A DNA stretch of 35,953 nucleotides from Glomus cerebriforme (Eukaryota > Glomeromycota > Glomeromycetes > Glomerales > Glomeraceae): NCBI GenBank assembly GCA_003550305.1, contig QKYT01000136.1, positions 33,803 through 69,755 of the forward strand, in the 5' to 3' direction. Below, piece by piece: positions 10,778 to 21,397 of the stretch (the first letter of the stretch is position 1; each line of letters opens with the position of its first letter). The translations under genes were made by a program, and so were the position numbers. The notes below the pieces were generated by a model that made no database searches, had not been told where the DNA came from, and worked only from the letters and a program-made list of their open reading frames with translations.

Positions 10778-10800
10778 GAAACGTTCTAACCGAACGTTTC
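10778..10800 (+). promoter_or_regulatory. Hairpin presenting CTAAC branch-point-like loop
   Basis: GAAACGTTC, loop TAACC, GAACGTTTC: a perfect 9-bp stem. The loop carries the CTAAC core expected of a fungal branch point, about 30 nt before the acceptor-like end. Sister units have weaker or wobble-paired versions of the same stem. Confidence 0.6.
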
Positions 10801-11040
10801 TTCTTTTTTTGTAAGTTCGCTCCTGGACTTGGGATACCGAAATGTAAGTTTTATAATGAATGTTTCGTTATGAAACTTTATTTTTTCATTTTTTTTTGTT
10901 AAAAATGTTCTAATCGAATATTTTTCTTTTTTGTAGATTTGGTTTGTTCCTTGAAATTTGGATTTTTGGGAATCAGAAACATAAGTTTTGCAACTTAGCT
11001 GCGAAACTTAGTTACTTTTTTGTAGATTCTGGATTTGAAT

Positions 11041-11518
11041 ATTAGAATTGAATAGTTAGTTAGTATAGTATAATTAGTATATGATCTAGGAAGAATTTGT
11101 AATTTAATACATTTTTAATAAATGAAAATAGTTTAAACATAATAAAATCAATTAATAATGCTTCTATTTATTAATTGTAGTTAATATATGCTAAAATTTG
11201 TAATTTTTCAACTAATAATATGCATTTTTCAACTAACCTAGTGTTGTTATACGCATTTTTAAACTGCTGTTATTTTACTATATGTTGTTATACATCTAAA
11301 AAAGTTTTGCACAATGCATTTTTAATCATGTTGATTGACAAAGGATTCATTGCACAACACTTTTTTGGTGTTGAGCAACACATGGTATATGTTTATACTT
11401 TATATATCTGTTCAAAACTTCCTGATGAAGTTAGCTAATCTATATTTTTTTCACATAGGGAATATATATGTGTATAATCTAACAAAAAAACAAAATTAGC
11501 TATAGTGTGAAGTGATCA
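11041..11518. other. Non-coding stretch after the array
   Basis: AT-rich sequence. A 72-codon plus-strand ORF at 11220-11438 (MHFSTNLVLLYAFLNCCYFT...) is hydrophobic and Cys-rich but has no recognisable domain, and I do not support it as a gene. Confidence 0.3.
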
Positions 11519-12475
11519 CTACTCTGGACTAAGCCTTTTCACTATCTTATCTAATGCAAGTACTTCTAGTCCATCCAAAAGAACTTTAAATGCATTCTTA
11601 GGTAATAATTCTCTGAGAAATAGATTTTTAAGAAGCCATTCTGGATAGTTTTTGCTTAAATTATACTCTTTCAGTTTCAAATAATATTCCTTTACTATAT
11701 AATTGCTTTGAACAATCCTATCTTCCTTTATATTTTTGATAGTGATAAAGCCAATTGTCCTATCATATATATGTTCATATTTGGCTGAATTGCATAGTAG
11801 CATATACTGCTGCAGTTTTGCATCAATTATTTTTAGATTTTTTAGCCATATATGATAATTTATCTGATTCAATTACTCTTTAGCCAATGCATTTATATAA
11901 ATAAAGACTACCATATTTATATCTTTAAAGATTTAGATTGCACATATTGTCTTTTCAAAACCACTGCTTCCATTGAGATATAAAACTCAGGATCTTGTAA
12001 TAGGATCACAAATTAATGGAATAGTACTTTCGATAATATTTTTAATTGATTTCTAATACCTATTTTTTGGCCAGTATATAACATTTGGATTTGGGCCATG
12101 AATTTTCTCTCCTTTATCATACCATTGGCCAGGCTGAATTTCTCAAATCTTTTTCTCACTTAATAGTTCAGATTCTTTGGTAACAACTCTACTAGGTTTG
12201 GTATTCTTCCAAGAACCTAAGTGAAAATACTATTTTCCAAAGCAAATAGCACATATGAATGGCTTATGCTTGTTATATGACAAATAGGTTTGATTTTCTT
12301 CTTTTCGCATTAAAGGCATTACTTCTTTGGTAAATTTTTTGACTGCTTCTTTTGAATAATAGCCTCCTGCTTCACACATTGCACAAGAAGGAATTTTATG
12401 CAGACATTGAAATTTACTGATATCTGCTAAATTTCTAGATTGACTGCCCTGCAAAATGCCTAAATGGCTGGTCAT
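11519..12475 (-). pseudogene. Helicase/ATPase-like relic, six internal stops
   Basis: One minus-strand frame runs 319 codons from ATG 12475 to 11519 without a frameshift but with six internal stops. In order it shows a Cys-rich region (CLHKIPSCAMCEAGGYY, then CAICFGK, suggesting zinc binding), a segment GQWYDKGEKIHGPNPNVIYW, then STIPLICDPITRS and a nucleotide-binding-like stretch VLYLNGSSGFEKTICAI followed by NMVVFIYINALAKE. The latter looks like a worn Walker A loop (G-x-G-K-T with Gly to Glu change) and the following helicase strand. The end (LNQINYHIWLKNLK ... VKRLSPE) is unrecognised. I recall intact relatives with YLNGSGG.GKT as an expanded, possibly mobile-element helicase family in Rhizophagus. 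Most stops can be explained by one C-to-T change. Confidence 0.55.
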
Positions 12476-12964
12476 TTGCTTAGCTTGCTTAAAGAAGGCA
12501 GATACATTTTTGATCTTATATAAGGCCTCTCTTCATATATACAGTATATAAAATCTGTTTGGTGATTCTTACCACTTCATTAATTTATTTCCTAAAAATT
12601 AGAATATTTAATCACTATTTTGAATCAAATTTAAATTTTTCATATATTAAATTTGTCTAGTACTGACAGGATAAACATATATACCCAAGTCTAATTTAAT
12701 ATTTTAAATCAGGTAAATTGATTCAGACCCAGGGTATTTTAGGTAATGCTATACAGTAATCCTTTCATAATATAATCCAGATAATTAGTAATGAGTATTA
12801 TTTTGCTTGATTTCAGACTAGACAATTCCTCAATCTTCTAAAATTATAAATCCCAGGTTTTCTTTCAAATTACTTTCAGGATTTGCTAAGTATGCTAGTG
12901 ATGAGTCAACGGCATTATCTCGTGAGTCATTGATTGACTGTTTTCCTAAATTTAGATTCACATT
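12476..12964. other. Intergenic stretch without supportable gene
   Basis: About 490 AT-rich bases between the helicase-like relic and the small spliced gene. No ORF of protein-like composition or repeat termini were seen. Confidence 0.4.
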
Positions 12965-13300
12965 CTACATCTTATTTGTTGGTAAGAATTTTTTACTTAT
13001 TTTGTCTAATAAGTTTGAACCAAAGATATTGATCATGTTGAAATAACTCTGATATACAGTATTAAATTTATGAGGAATATCTCTTATAACAGTAATTTCA
13101 TCGTCGTCATTATCAAAAACTGAATCAGTTGCCAGCGAAGGTAGTCTTTCCATTTTGGATGAAGATGGCGAGTATGAAGACCCATAACTTATCCTAGACT
13201 AAATTAAAAAAGCAATATTTAGGTCAGTTTTTTTAACGTGAACTAGTGCATCGCTAAGCAACTTTAAAGTTGTTACCTTTTTTGTGGATGGTGATGTCAT
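12965..13300 (-). CDS. Small two-exon hypothetical protein
   Basis: Proposed exons on the minus strand: 13300-13277 (MTSPSTKK, donor GTAACA) and 13198-12965 (acceptor TTTAG, then SRISYGSSYSPSSSKMERLP ... ATDSVFDNDDDEITVIRDIP, ending FLPTNKM). The frame stays open across the 78-nt intron, giving 85 residues. It has a Ser-rich start, an acidic patch (DNDDDE) and a more hydrophobic C-terminal half. No known domain is recognised. Unlike the relics to the left it has no internal stops and the sequence upstream is richer in CpG, which argues for a real gene or a real terminal exon. The ATG and the first small exon are the least certain part; the gene could extend upstream. Confidence 0.35.
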
Positions 13301-13700
13301 GTGTTCTCTTCATTTTCTGACATAATTGATCGTCGAAGATGCGTCACTCATTTTGCACGTTTTCTTCCAATTTTTTGATCTTCGCCTTTATAACGAAAGA
13401 TTAGAGTTCCCAATACATTTTTACAATTTATCATCTAACAAATTTCTCATCCTATCAGGTCAACGAAAAGTCTTGAACACAGGCGAACGAGAAGATCCCC
13501 TGTGCCCCGGCGTTGGTTTTGTAGCTCAACGAAAAGTTTTGAATGGCAAGAAGCAAGAAGAATTCCAGCCATGCTACTTTATTTCCTATTCATATTTTAA
13601 TGAAGCGTATACGCGTCAAGGAGTGTGCGCGCTCTTGATTTCCTTTTTCCTTCAGGTTCATAGTCAATAATGTTTCGAAGAGATTTAAGATATGAATCAA
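13301..13700. other. CpG-containing segment upstream of small gene
   Basis: About 400 bases with many CG dinucleotides (for example GCCCCGGCGTTGG, GCGTATACGCGTCAAGG), in sharp contrast to the CpG-poor repeats. A plus-strand open frame (13326-13670) has no ATG at its start and no recognisable domain. I read the region as regulatory or untranslated, not coding. Confidence 0.3.
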
Positions 13701-14474
13701 TAATCTTTGCGAACGTTTCCTCTTACATTCCTTTAAAAATTCGGTAATATTTTCGACTAAAAAATTCATGTACGAACATGGTATACTGAGAAAATTTTAC
13801 TCGACAAAATTATTATAATCCGAATGTAGGGGTAGATCACATGTCTGATTCGGTTACATATGATTTTATGATGCTAATAGCTGATAATATTTAAGTAAAC
13901 ACGTAGAAAAATAAATTAATGAAGAGATCATTCTATTGTTTTTTTTATTGATTCTTTTATGTACAAACTCCATTTAAAAATTTTAAAAATATAAATGAGT
14001 ATGTATATAATATAATCTTTCTTTTCTATATTATTGATGTTTTTTTGTTTTCTACTTTTGTTTCTCACGCTCTTTTTAAATATTATTATTATGTTAGTAA
14101 TGATAAATATAGATAATAAATATGAATACTGTATGTGGACACTGATATTACTGGGATTATTAGAATATAATAAAATGGTTCAAAAAAAAAAAATTAGATT
14201 GATTCCAGAAATACAATTGTAAGATAAATATAAATATGATAAGAATAAAAAAATATATAATTTTTTAATGTAAATAAAAAAAAAAGAAATCTTTAAACCC
14301 TAAGAATTAAGAAAAAATGAATTGGAAATGCATATATATAATATTTACACTATACACAGAAAAAATGTCTTAAATAAAAAAAAAAGATGATAAGTACTTT
14401 TAATCATGCCGAAAACTAACAAAAAAAACAACTCAAAGCAGATAAAAAAATGTAAATACTAACTAAGTATATAT
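13701..14474. other. AT-rich intergenic stretch
   Basis: No supportable gene. A 62-codon hydrophobic plus-strand ORF (14034-14222, FFCFLLLFLTLFLNIIIML) is of the type that arises by chance in T-rich DNA. Confidence 0.35.
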
Positions 14475-14747
14475 TTAATAAATCTGGTAAGTTTTGTAAA
14501 AATCAAGTAAAAAACCAAATTTTGTTGTACTTTCCGTCAAATTAAATATATAATCCATCGCAATAAATAAAAGAGTAATTAACAAGATTTTAGACAAAAA
14601 CAAAACCCAAGATACTTTGGTTAAAGATTGATGATTTTTAGATGATTCTCCCATCGCGTTGTTGTTGTTATTGATCGTCGCCTTTAATATTAACATATAT
14701 AGAGAGAGTAGAGTGGGAAGAAAAGATAGATTATGTAATTTTATCAT
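14475..14747 (-). CDS. Hypothetical small membrane protein
   Basis: ORF of 90 codons from ATG 14747. Residues 1-24 (MIKLHNLSFLPTLLSLYMLI) could be a signal peptide or first membrane helix. A polar Asn run (NNNNNAMGESS) follows, and residues about 47-66 (VLFLSKILLITLLFIAMDYI) form a second clear membrane helix. No domain is recognised. The low-complexity Asn run is like that in the neighbouring coiled-coil gene and suggests genuine coding sequence. It lies on the same strand, 94 bp downstream of that gene's stop codon, so it might alternatively be 3' UTR of it. Confidence 0.3.
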   Translation of the reverse strand: MIKLHNLSFLPTLLSLYMLILKATINNNNNAMGESSKNHQSLTKVSWVLFLSKILLITLLFIAMDYIFNLTESTTKFGFLLDFYKTYQIY

Positions 14748-14841
14748 GATTATTCGATGATGGTTGGTGGAATATAACAGAAAGTCATCAAAAATTTGAT
14801 CAATTTAATCGCCTTTCTCCAAAATAATCAAAAATATATCA

Positions 14842-17294
14842 TTATGCTATTACCATGCTGTGCCTTACTTTCATGCTTCTTCTTTTGACAGTAATCCATC
14901 CGTCATTTCCATCATCTTTCTTTGGCCTTGGTATGGGTTGATTATTACTATTATTATTTTCACTAGATTCAATGTTTGCTTGAGGGGTAGCTGCTACTCC
15001 ATTTGATTGAGAAGGTTCAACAACACTTTTACGTTTTGATTTAGTAGAAGTTGATGATGGTGAATCAACATCATTTGATGCATTACCATTGGTCTTTGAT
15101 AATGATTTAGAAGACGATTTAGAAGAACGAGGAGATACAGGCGTTGTAGGAGGCGTTGCAGGCGTTATAGGCGTAGTATACGTGGATAAAGCTGCCAATT
15201 CTTTACTCTTTGCATCCGCTAATTCACGTGCTTTTTTCGATGATTCTAGTAATTCAGAATTTTCGGCTCTTAATTTTTCATTTTCTTTCATCAATTTTTC
15301 TACAGTACGAACTATGGGGGGGGGGAGAAAAAAGAGAAGAAAAAGAACAGTCAATAAAACATACATATTTTAAAATGGGATATTAATGTGCTAAATACCT
15401 TGAATCCTCATTTCTTCAATTTGTTGTTGTAATCTTGCATTTTGGTTATCGAGTTGATTATATCGTTCTAAACAGAGAGAAAAGAAGGTTAATTAATTAT
15501 TTTTTTTTTCAAATCCATAGAGGATAATAGATTATATAATTTGTACAAACCTTTGTCGTGAGTTAAGTTATCAACTTTAGTTCTTAATTCAGAAATGGAA
15601 CGTTCATTACGTTTCTTTTCCCATTCTTTTGCTTCCTTAGTAGCTTTTAATTCAGCTTTAATACCAGATAATTCAAGTCTCAAATTTTCCACAGAAGAAT
15701 TATCCAATGATTCCAGTTTAGATTTTGAAGATTGTAATTCACTTTTAGCATTCTCTAGTTCAGTTTTAGTTTGCATAAAATTTTTATGTAAAGAATCATA
15801 CTGATCTTTTGGAATCATGTTACGAATTATAGTCTGTTGTTGTTGAATCATAACTTCTTTAACATCAAGTTGTGAACTTAATTCTTTCAAAGAATTACTT
15901 TGATTTTCTAAATCTTTTTGAATATTATGCACAGAACTATGTACACTTTCTAATTCAGATTTAGTATTATCAAGTTCATGTAAAGCTTTATTACGTTGAT
16001 CGGTAATATTTTGTAATTCCAAAGTAGTTGATTTCAAAGTAGAATCACGTTGGGATAGATCATTTTTAAGTTTTTCAACTTTGGATTTAATTTCTTCATT
16101 TTCTTGTTGAAATTTTTCTAATTTTTCTTGAATGGGTTTATCAATGGAACTTTCTTTTTGAGAATTTTTTGCAATTTCAACTTCTTTCTTAGTTAAATCC
16201 AAATCAGAATTCAATTTATTAATTTGTTCTTCATAAACAACTTTTAATTTAGAAGCTTCTTCTTTAGTAACATTAAGTTGTTGAACAAGTTTTTCATATT
16301 CATTTTTCTGATTTTGTTGATCAGCGGTTTGTTTTTCAACAAGATTTTGAAAATCAGATTTAAGTTGATTAATTAAATTATCTTTTTCCGCCCTTTCAGC
16401 AACAAGTTTTTCAGATTCTTCTTTAGAAGATTTTAAATTTAAAGTAATTTTTTCCAATTCATCATGAACAGATTGAACAGATTTAATATGTTTTTCAGAT
16501 TCTTTCTTACTAGCAGCCAAATCAGAATTTAATTGTTGTATAGTAGAATCACGTTGTTCTAATTGAGATTTAAGTTGAATAATTTCATGTTTATTAATCT
16601 CCAACGTTACACGAGATTCCGATTCAGATTTAACAGAATCTTGAGCTTCTTTTTTATTAATAGAAAGTTCTTTAGTCAAATTTTCAACAGTAGATTTTTG
16701 TTCTTGAAGTTGATTTTTAATTTTTTCCAATTCAGATTTTTCATTATTAATTTCTTGTTTAGCATTTAATAAATCAGATTCAAGTTGTTGAATAGTAGAA
16801 TCTTTTTGTTTTAATTCAGATTTTAATTGATCAACCTCATTATTATTATCAACCAAAGTAATATCACGTGAATGTTGATCGGAGGTCACGGAATGATCAT
16901 CGCTACTATTTCTTGCGGATAATTTTTCAACTTGAGATAATAAATCATGATTACGTTTTTCAAAATCCAATTTTTGTTGACGTTCAACTTCATGTTCATA
17001 CTTTACTCTATCCAATTCTAATTTTAAACTTTGTATCAATTTTTCATGATCACCATCTCCTTTTGTTTCAGGTTGTGGTTCATTTGATACAAGAACGCTC
17101 TTTCGATTTTTAATAATACTATTTCTATTACTTTTATTACCATTACTATTATTGTTGTTGTTATCATCGATAACAACACTACTTCTATCCTTTTTTCGAA
17201 AGCTTTTTACTTTTGTTAAGAAACCACTACTTTTACTTTCACCATTTTCGGTATTGGAACTGTTATTACTGGAGTTTTTACCTAGGGGTTTCAT
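14842..17294 (-). CDS. Three-exon long coiled-coil protein, 760 residues
   Basis: Exons on the minus strand: 17294-15551, 15467-15399 and 15311-14842. Donors are GTTTGT and GTATTT; acceptors are TTTAG and CATAG. The frame is open throughout, 760 residues. Residues about 1-85 are Ser/Asn-rich with basic patches (TKVKSFRKKDRSSVV, a poly-Asn run). From about 86 to 640 it is an almost unbroken heptad-type coiled coil with repeated phrases such as IQQLESDL, IQQLNSDL and LNSDLDLTKKE, indicating internal duplication. Residues about 650-740 are low complexity (TTPITPATPPTTPVSPRSS). The C-terminus GNDGWITVKRRSMKVRHSMV is a short ordered, basic tail. I cannot name a family; a cytoskeletal, tethering or scaffold role is only suggested by the architecture. 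The ATG at 17294 was chosen as the first in frame. Confidence 0.85.
15316..15325 (+). repeat. 10-G homopolymer in intron 2 of coiled-coil gene
   Basis: A pure run of ten G on the plus strand, which is a C-rich tract directly before the 3' splice site on the coding strand. It may be prone to slippage or sequencing error. Confidence 0.8.
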
Positions 17295-17483
17295 GATGTT
17301 TTTTTCCAAAAAAGGTATTTTTTTTTAAAGAAACAATAAAGGATTCCGAATAAATATTAAGAATAGGATTAAAAATAAATATGGTAAAAAAAATGGGTAC
17401 AAAAGTTATAAAAGAGAAAAAAAAACGCAAAAAAAAGTTTTTTTTGAATAAATATAAAAAAAAATATCAAATTTTTTTTTTTT
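17295..17483. other. Upstream region of coiled-coil gene, poly-A/T
   Basis: It contains the likely promoter and 5' leader of the minus-strand coiled-coil gene, made of homopolymer A and T tracts. It ends at the assembly gap. Confidence 0.4.
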
Positions 17484-17678
17484 NNNNNNNNNNNNNNNNN
17501 NNNNNNNNNNNNNNNNNNNNNNNNNNNNNNNNNNNNNNNNNNNNNNNNNNNNNNNNNNNNNNNNNNNNNNNNNNNNNNNNNNNNNNNNNNNNNNNNNNNN
17601 NNNNNNNNNNNNNNNNNNNNNNNNNNNNNNNNNNNNNNNNNNNNNNNNNNNNNNNNNNNNNNNNNNNNNNNNNNNNNN
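17484..17678. other. Assembly gap of 195 N
   Basis: A continuous run of N flanked by poly-T on the left and poly-A on the right, typical of a scaffold gap in homopolymer sequence. Reading frames across it have no meaning. Confidence 0.99.
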
Positions 17679-20600
17679 AAAAAAGTTCGTTTGAGTTAAA
17701 GAAAAAACAAAAAAAAAAGAAGAATGAAGCTTATTTAAATAATAAAAAGATTCCACATAAACAACAACTTATGCGACTTATGCGGGGAGGAGAGAGGGAA
17801 ATCTATGAAAAATAGTGTAAAATCGCGGAACCATATACTTTTAGAGTAAATAAAAGCATAAAAGCATTAAAGTAAAAAATATATATTTATTTACCCTATT
17901 ATATACAATTATTGTAGTATAAAATAGATTAAATACATATAATATATATAATATAGTATATTATATATAAATAAACTATACTATAATAATATATATTATC
18001 ATCTCGTTGGTTAAGTTTGAAAATGTTGCATGAACATCTTTCGAACACAAAAACATACAAATAAATTTCAAAAGAACCTTGGCTCCCTTTATTCTAAATG
18101 AAGTTAGTTAGTATCATGTACACATGCTTGTTTTACAATAAAAGTTTTATAATAAATAAATAAATCCAAACGCGAGTTTTCAATATGTAATATTTTAATA
18201 TTGTTTGGAAAGATTAATGATGATATTTTACATCTTTAATCTAAAAAAAAAAAAATTTTTTTTTTTTTCTCTTAACGATCAAATTTTTCGGAATAATTTC
18301 AACAATCAAATCGAAATGCAAATGATCAAATTTATTCTAATAGTATGTATTAATTATTCAAAGAAAGAAAAAAAAAATTTTTCTGAAACATTGAAAATAA
18401 TAATCAATGCTTATATGTTTGATTCTTTGGATAAAAAAGTGATAAAATTTTGATTTTTTTTTTTAAAAAAAAAAAAAGATAAAAAATAAAATTTCTCTTC
18501 ATTTACACAAAAATGTAATCACTTATTTCTATATAAAGGAAAAAATAATAAATTACTGTGATTATACAAGAAAGTAGATTTACGATACATTAAAACAAAT
18601 ATTCTTTCAAGTACTGTATGTATTTCTCATTTGCATTATATGAAATTTAAATTCTTTCTCTTATGCGTTTCAAAAATCAAGAATATAATCAGGTACAAAA
18701 GCTTGATGATAAACTAGTTTAATTCAGTCTAGAGTCTAATTCAGTCTAATGCATACTTCTGATACACTTTATTTGTTACCCCTCCTCAAATTTTCATTAT
18801 ACATCTTCATATACCGCTCAAACATTTTTTCTTTTTTTTTTTAAACTTAAAATATTCGTGTTACGAAAAAAAATCCACGTTTCTTGAATGAAAAGAGAAG
18901 GTTTTGGAATTTTCATAAAAATTCTAAAAATAATTTTTTTTACCCAAATCGTCCAATTTATTTTTTTTAAAAAAAAATTAAAGTTTTATTATACTCCCCA
19001 CATAAAAGATAAAAAAAAAAAAAAAGGTACAATTAATGCCAAGAATGGAGAATTAAATGAAATTGTCTAAAAAAATATAAAATAGAAGAAAAGGTTACAC
19101 TACATGACTATAAAACTTATCCATCTATAATAATTTGGAAGAATATATAGAATAGATAATATCTATCTTAGATATTATCTATTTCATATGATTATAATAA
19201 TAAAATAAATTAAAATGCGAGATACGTGGTAAGATTTTGTTTGCTCTCGGACCCTGCCACAATGAAATCTGAGCGAGAATCAATTACATCATTGGTTAAG
19301 TTTTTTTAGGTTAAAGTTAACCTTTTCGCACATCTCATAAGGAATTAATTCACTTTATTAATAATAATTTTCTTTCCATGCATTAGTTCTTAATATTTGT
19401 CAGAGATTAACGCGTTAAATAACAAAGAAAAATATTTACAATATTTACGCTTCGGATATTCGGTAATTACATTGTCATTAAAAGTAAAAGATCGTTACGA
19501 CTCGCAGATTACTTTATGGTTTTCCCGTGTAATACTTGTATTACACGTCAATTTTTTATAATAATGAACAATAATTATGGTAAAAACCCCCAATTATGGA
19601 GATAATGTGCTTTGTATTTTGCTGCGGGTTGTAGGTTTATGCATCTATATAGAATCCTTTCGTTTTATTCAAAAGAATGCAATTTAATGTATAGATTATG
19701 TACGATAAACAACAATAAATTCCCTTTCTCTTGGGACAATCTAACTAGGTAAATCCTTCGTATAAGATTAATTTTGGTAAATTTTTTTTTCGGAATTATC
19801 TTCCGTTATAATTTAATTAAAGAGGAAAGGAAAAAAAAAAAAAAAAAGGTACGCCAAGATTAGAAGAAAGGAAAGTTACTTTTTGACATACATTCGAGAT
19901 GCGTTTATAATTGTAATTGCATTACATGAACATTTACCGAAACTCCGCAAAAGTATAAGCCACTTTATTAAGTATTATTGTGTAATATTACATTAGTATT
20001 ATGAAAAAAATTTTTAATTAAAAAAAAATTTAACAATTGATATTTTGAAACATACACTAAAATGTAGATACTATATATGAAATCATTCGTATTTTGAAAC
20101 CTTTTATTAGGGAATAAAATAAATTCATTATAGTCATTAAATTATATAGTATCAGCCACGAAAGTAAGCCACAAAAAAAAAAATAACAAAGATGAAAAGG
20201 TTTCACTATATTAAATAGTTAATACAGTTTAATATAAAGGAAAATCTAAACTTTTTCTAGCTCACAATAGCCTTCTATAGTTTCAAAAACCAGTATAATC
20301 AAGTTTGTTTTGTTTTTCAATTGTTACTATAAAGAAAGTTTTCATTATCGAAAAAATAAATCTAAACTTTTATTAAGGAAAAACTTTATGCAAGCCACAT
20401 TATTTGCCATTTAGAATATGAGAAAGTTCGACCTTTTTATTTTTATATTGTGGTCTGTTCTCTTTATCTCATTTTTCATCAAAAATGGTGTCTTTGTGTT
20501 GTTTCCATGTGTTTCTGTCAAAAAAAAAAAAAAAAATTGGTATTGACAATAATAATTACATAATTATTACGTATATTACATTCTTAATGAGCATGGATCA

Positions 20601-21397
20601 ACAAGAAAAAAAAAATTCCAGGGTGTGATAAAATGTGAAAACTCGAAAAAAAATATATATATACACAAGATTGCGCTTATGCTTCGTTAATTTTAACTTA
20701 ATATGTTAATTATTATAAAGAAAGTTTAGCCACATGAATAGTCAAAGATATCTCCCAATCCCTTACCCGGATCTTTTTCTCTTCTTACCATTTTCACTTG
20801 ATAATTACTTTAAGGTTACGAAAAATAATATAAACACATTAAGAAATTTCCGAAATTTCCGAGACTCCGAATCCTTAATTTTAAATTTTTTTTTTTTTTC
20901 TCCTACAAATCCAACTTTACCCGAGAATAAACTTTTTTCGAGATGAACCGTGTCACATAAGTGAAATTTATTTGTTACATCCGTTCATTAAATAATGATA
21001 CTCTATAATAATATAAACGTTTGTTACATTTAATTTATTTCGTACATTTGTTTGTTTATATTTTCTATTTTCGTCTAAATTTTTTTTCAAATGTTTTTTC
21101 GGTTTATTATATTTCCAGCAATTTTATTTGAAATACGAACGAAAAAAAAAAAACCACATGTTTTATGTAATGAAAAATACCTATTAGGAGTCGATCCTCC
21201 TTTGTGATTGTATCTAGATTATAACGGTCACATGTTCTAATTATAATCCCAAGTGAATGATTTCCATTATTCATCCATTTTGGATAATAATATATTTTAT
21301 AAATCTGTTTATAGACTAATAATACATTTTATTTTTCTTATATTGAATACGTTTAGGTATAGTAAACAAATCCGTATTTAATTTCATTTCATTTTAT
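17679..21397. other. 3.7-kb gene-poor stretch
   Basis: AT-rich sequence with many A or T homopolymers (for example 18241-18270, 19018-19025, 19829-19847, 20520-20536). No ORF has protein-like composition or a credible exon chain. Local structures are a 22-bp palindrome at 19526-19547 and a TATAATAT-type inverted tract around 17939-17995. It could contain regulatory sequence or non-coding transcripts that cannot be recognised by eye. Confidence 0.45.
19526..19547. repeat. 22-bp palindrome CGTGTAATAC-TT-GTATTACACG
   Basis: Two perfect 10-bp arms around a 2-base centre, in non-coding sequence. It may be a dimeric factor site or a small hairpin. No flanking duplication was noticed. Confidence 0.55.

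Larger units (their letters stand above)
9046..11040 (+). repeat. Tandem array of intron-like units with mini-exons
   Basis: About 15 units of roughly 114-137 bp follow each other. Each unit has a 5' splice-like start (GTAAGT or a one-base variant) at about 9220, 9338, 9459, 9582, 9704, 9841, 9955, 10197, 10239, 10346, 10474, 10591, 10718, 10844 and 10981. After that come a short inverted repeat, T-rich tracts, an (A)GAAACGTTTCTAACGTTTC-like segment, a pyrimidine run and TTGTAG or TTATAG. The sequence between TAG and the next GTAAGT is 35-40 bp in the first half (consensus near GTTCTCTGAGCTCTTCAGTC) and 22-44 bp in the second half (ATTCAGCTCTGAAAAC), giving two subfamilies. A few splice dinucleotides are lost (donor ATAAGT at 10718 and 10981; acceptor TAA at 9299). 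Mini-exon lengths are not consistently multiples of three, so a coding role is doubtful. Confidence 0.8.

Noticed and set aside
9046..11040. CRISPR-like reading of the regular repeats
   Set aside because: The repeat units are much longer and less identical than CRISPR repeats, the between-unit segments are themselves similar to each other, and the window is eukaryotic.
13326..13670. Plus-strand 114-codon open frame
   Set aside because: It has no ATG at its start, no known domain, and overlaps the probable promoter of the minus-strand small gene.
15089..17113. Plus-strand ORFs opposite the coiled-coil gene
   Set aside because: They are antisense shadows of a well-supported spliced gene and have no domain character.
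17381..17815. ORFs running through the N gap on both strands
   Set aside because: Most of their length is N; the flanks are homopolymer A/T.
18205..19070. Lys/Phe-rich plus-strand ORFs
   Set aside because: They consist mainly of translated A and T homopolymers.
21186..21240. Possible tRNA T-arm (GGAGTCGATCCTCC) on either strand
   Set aside because: No matching acceptor stem, D-arm or anticodon arm could be folded around it.
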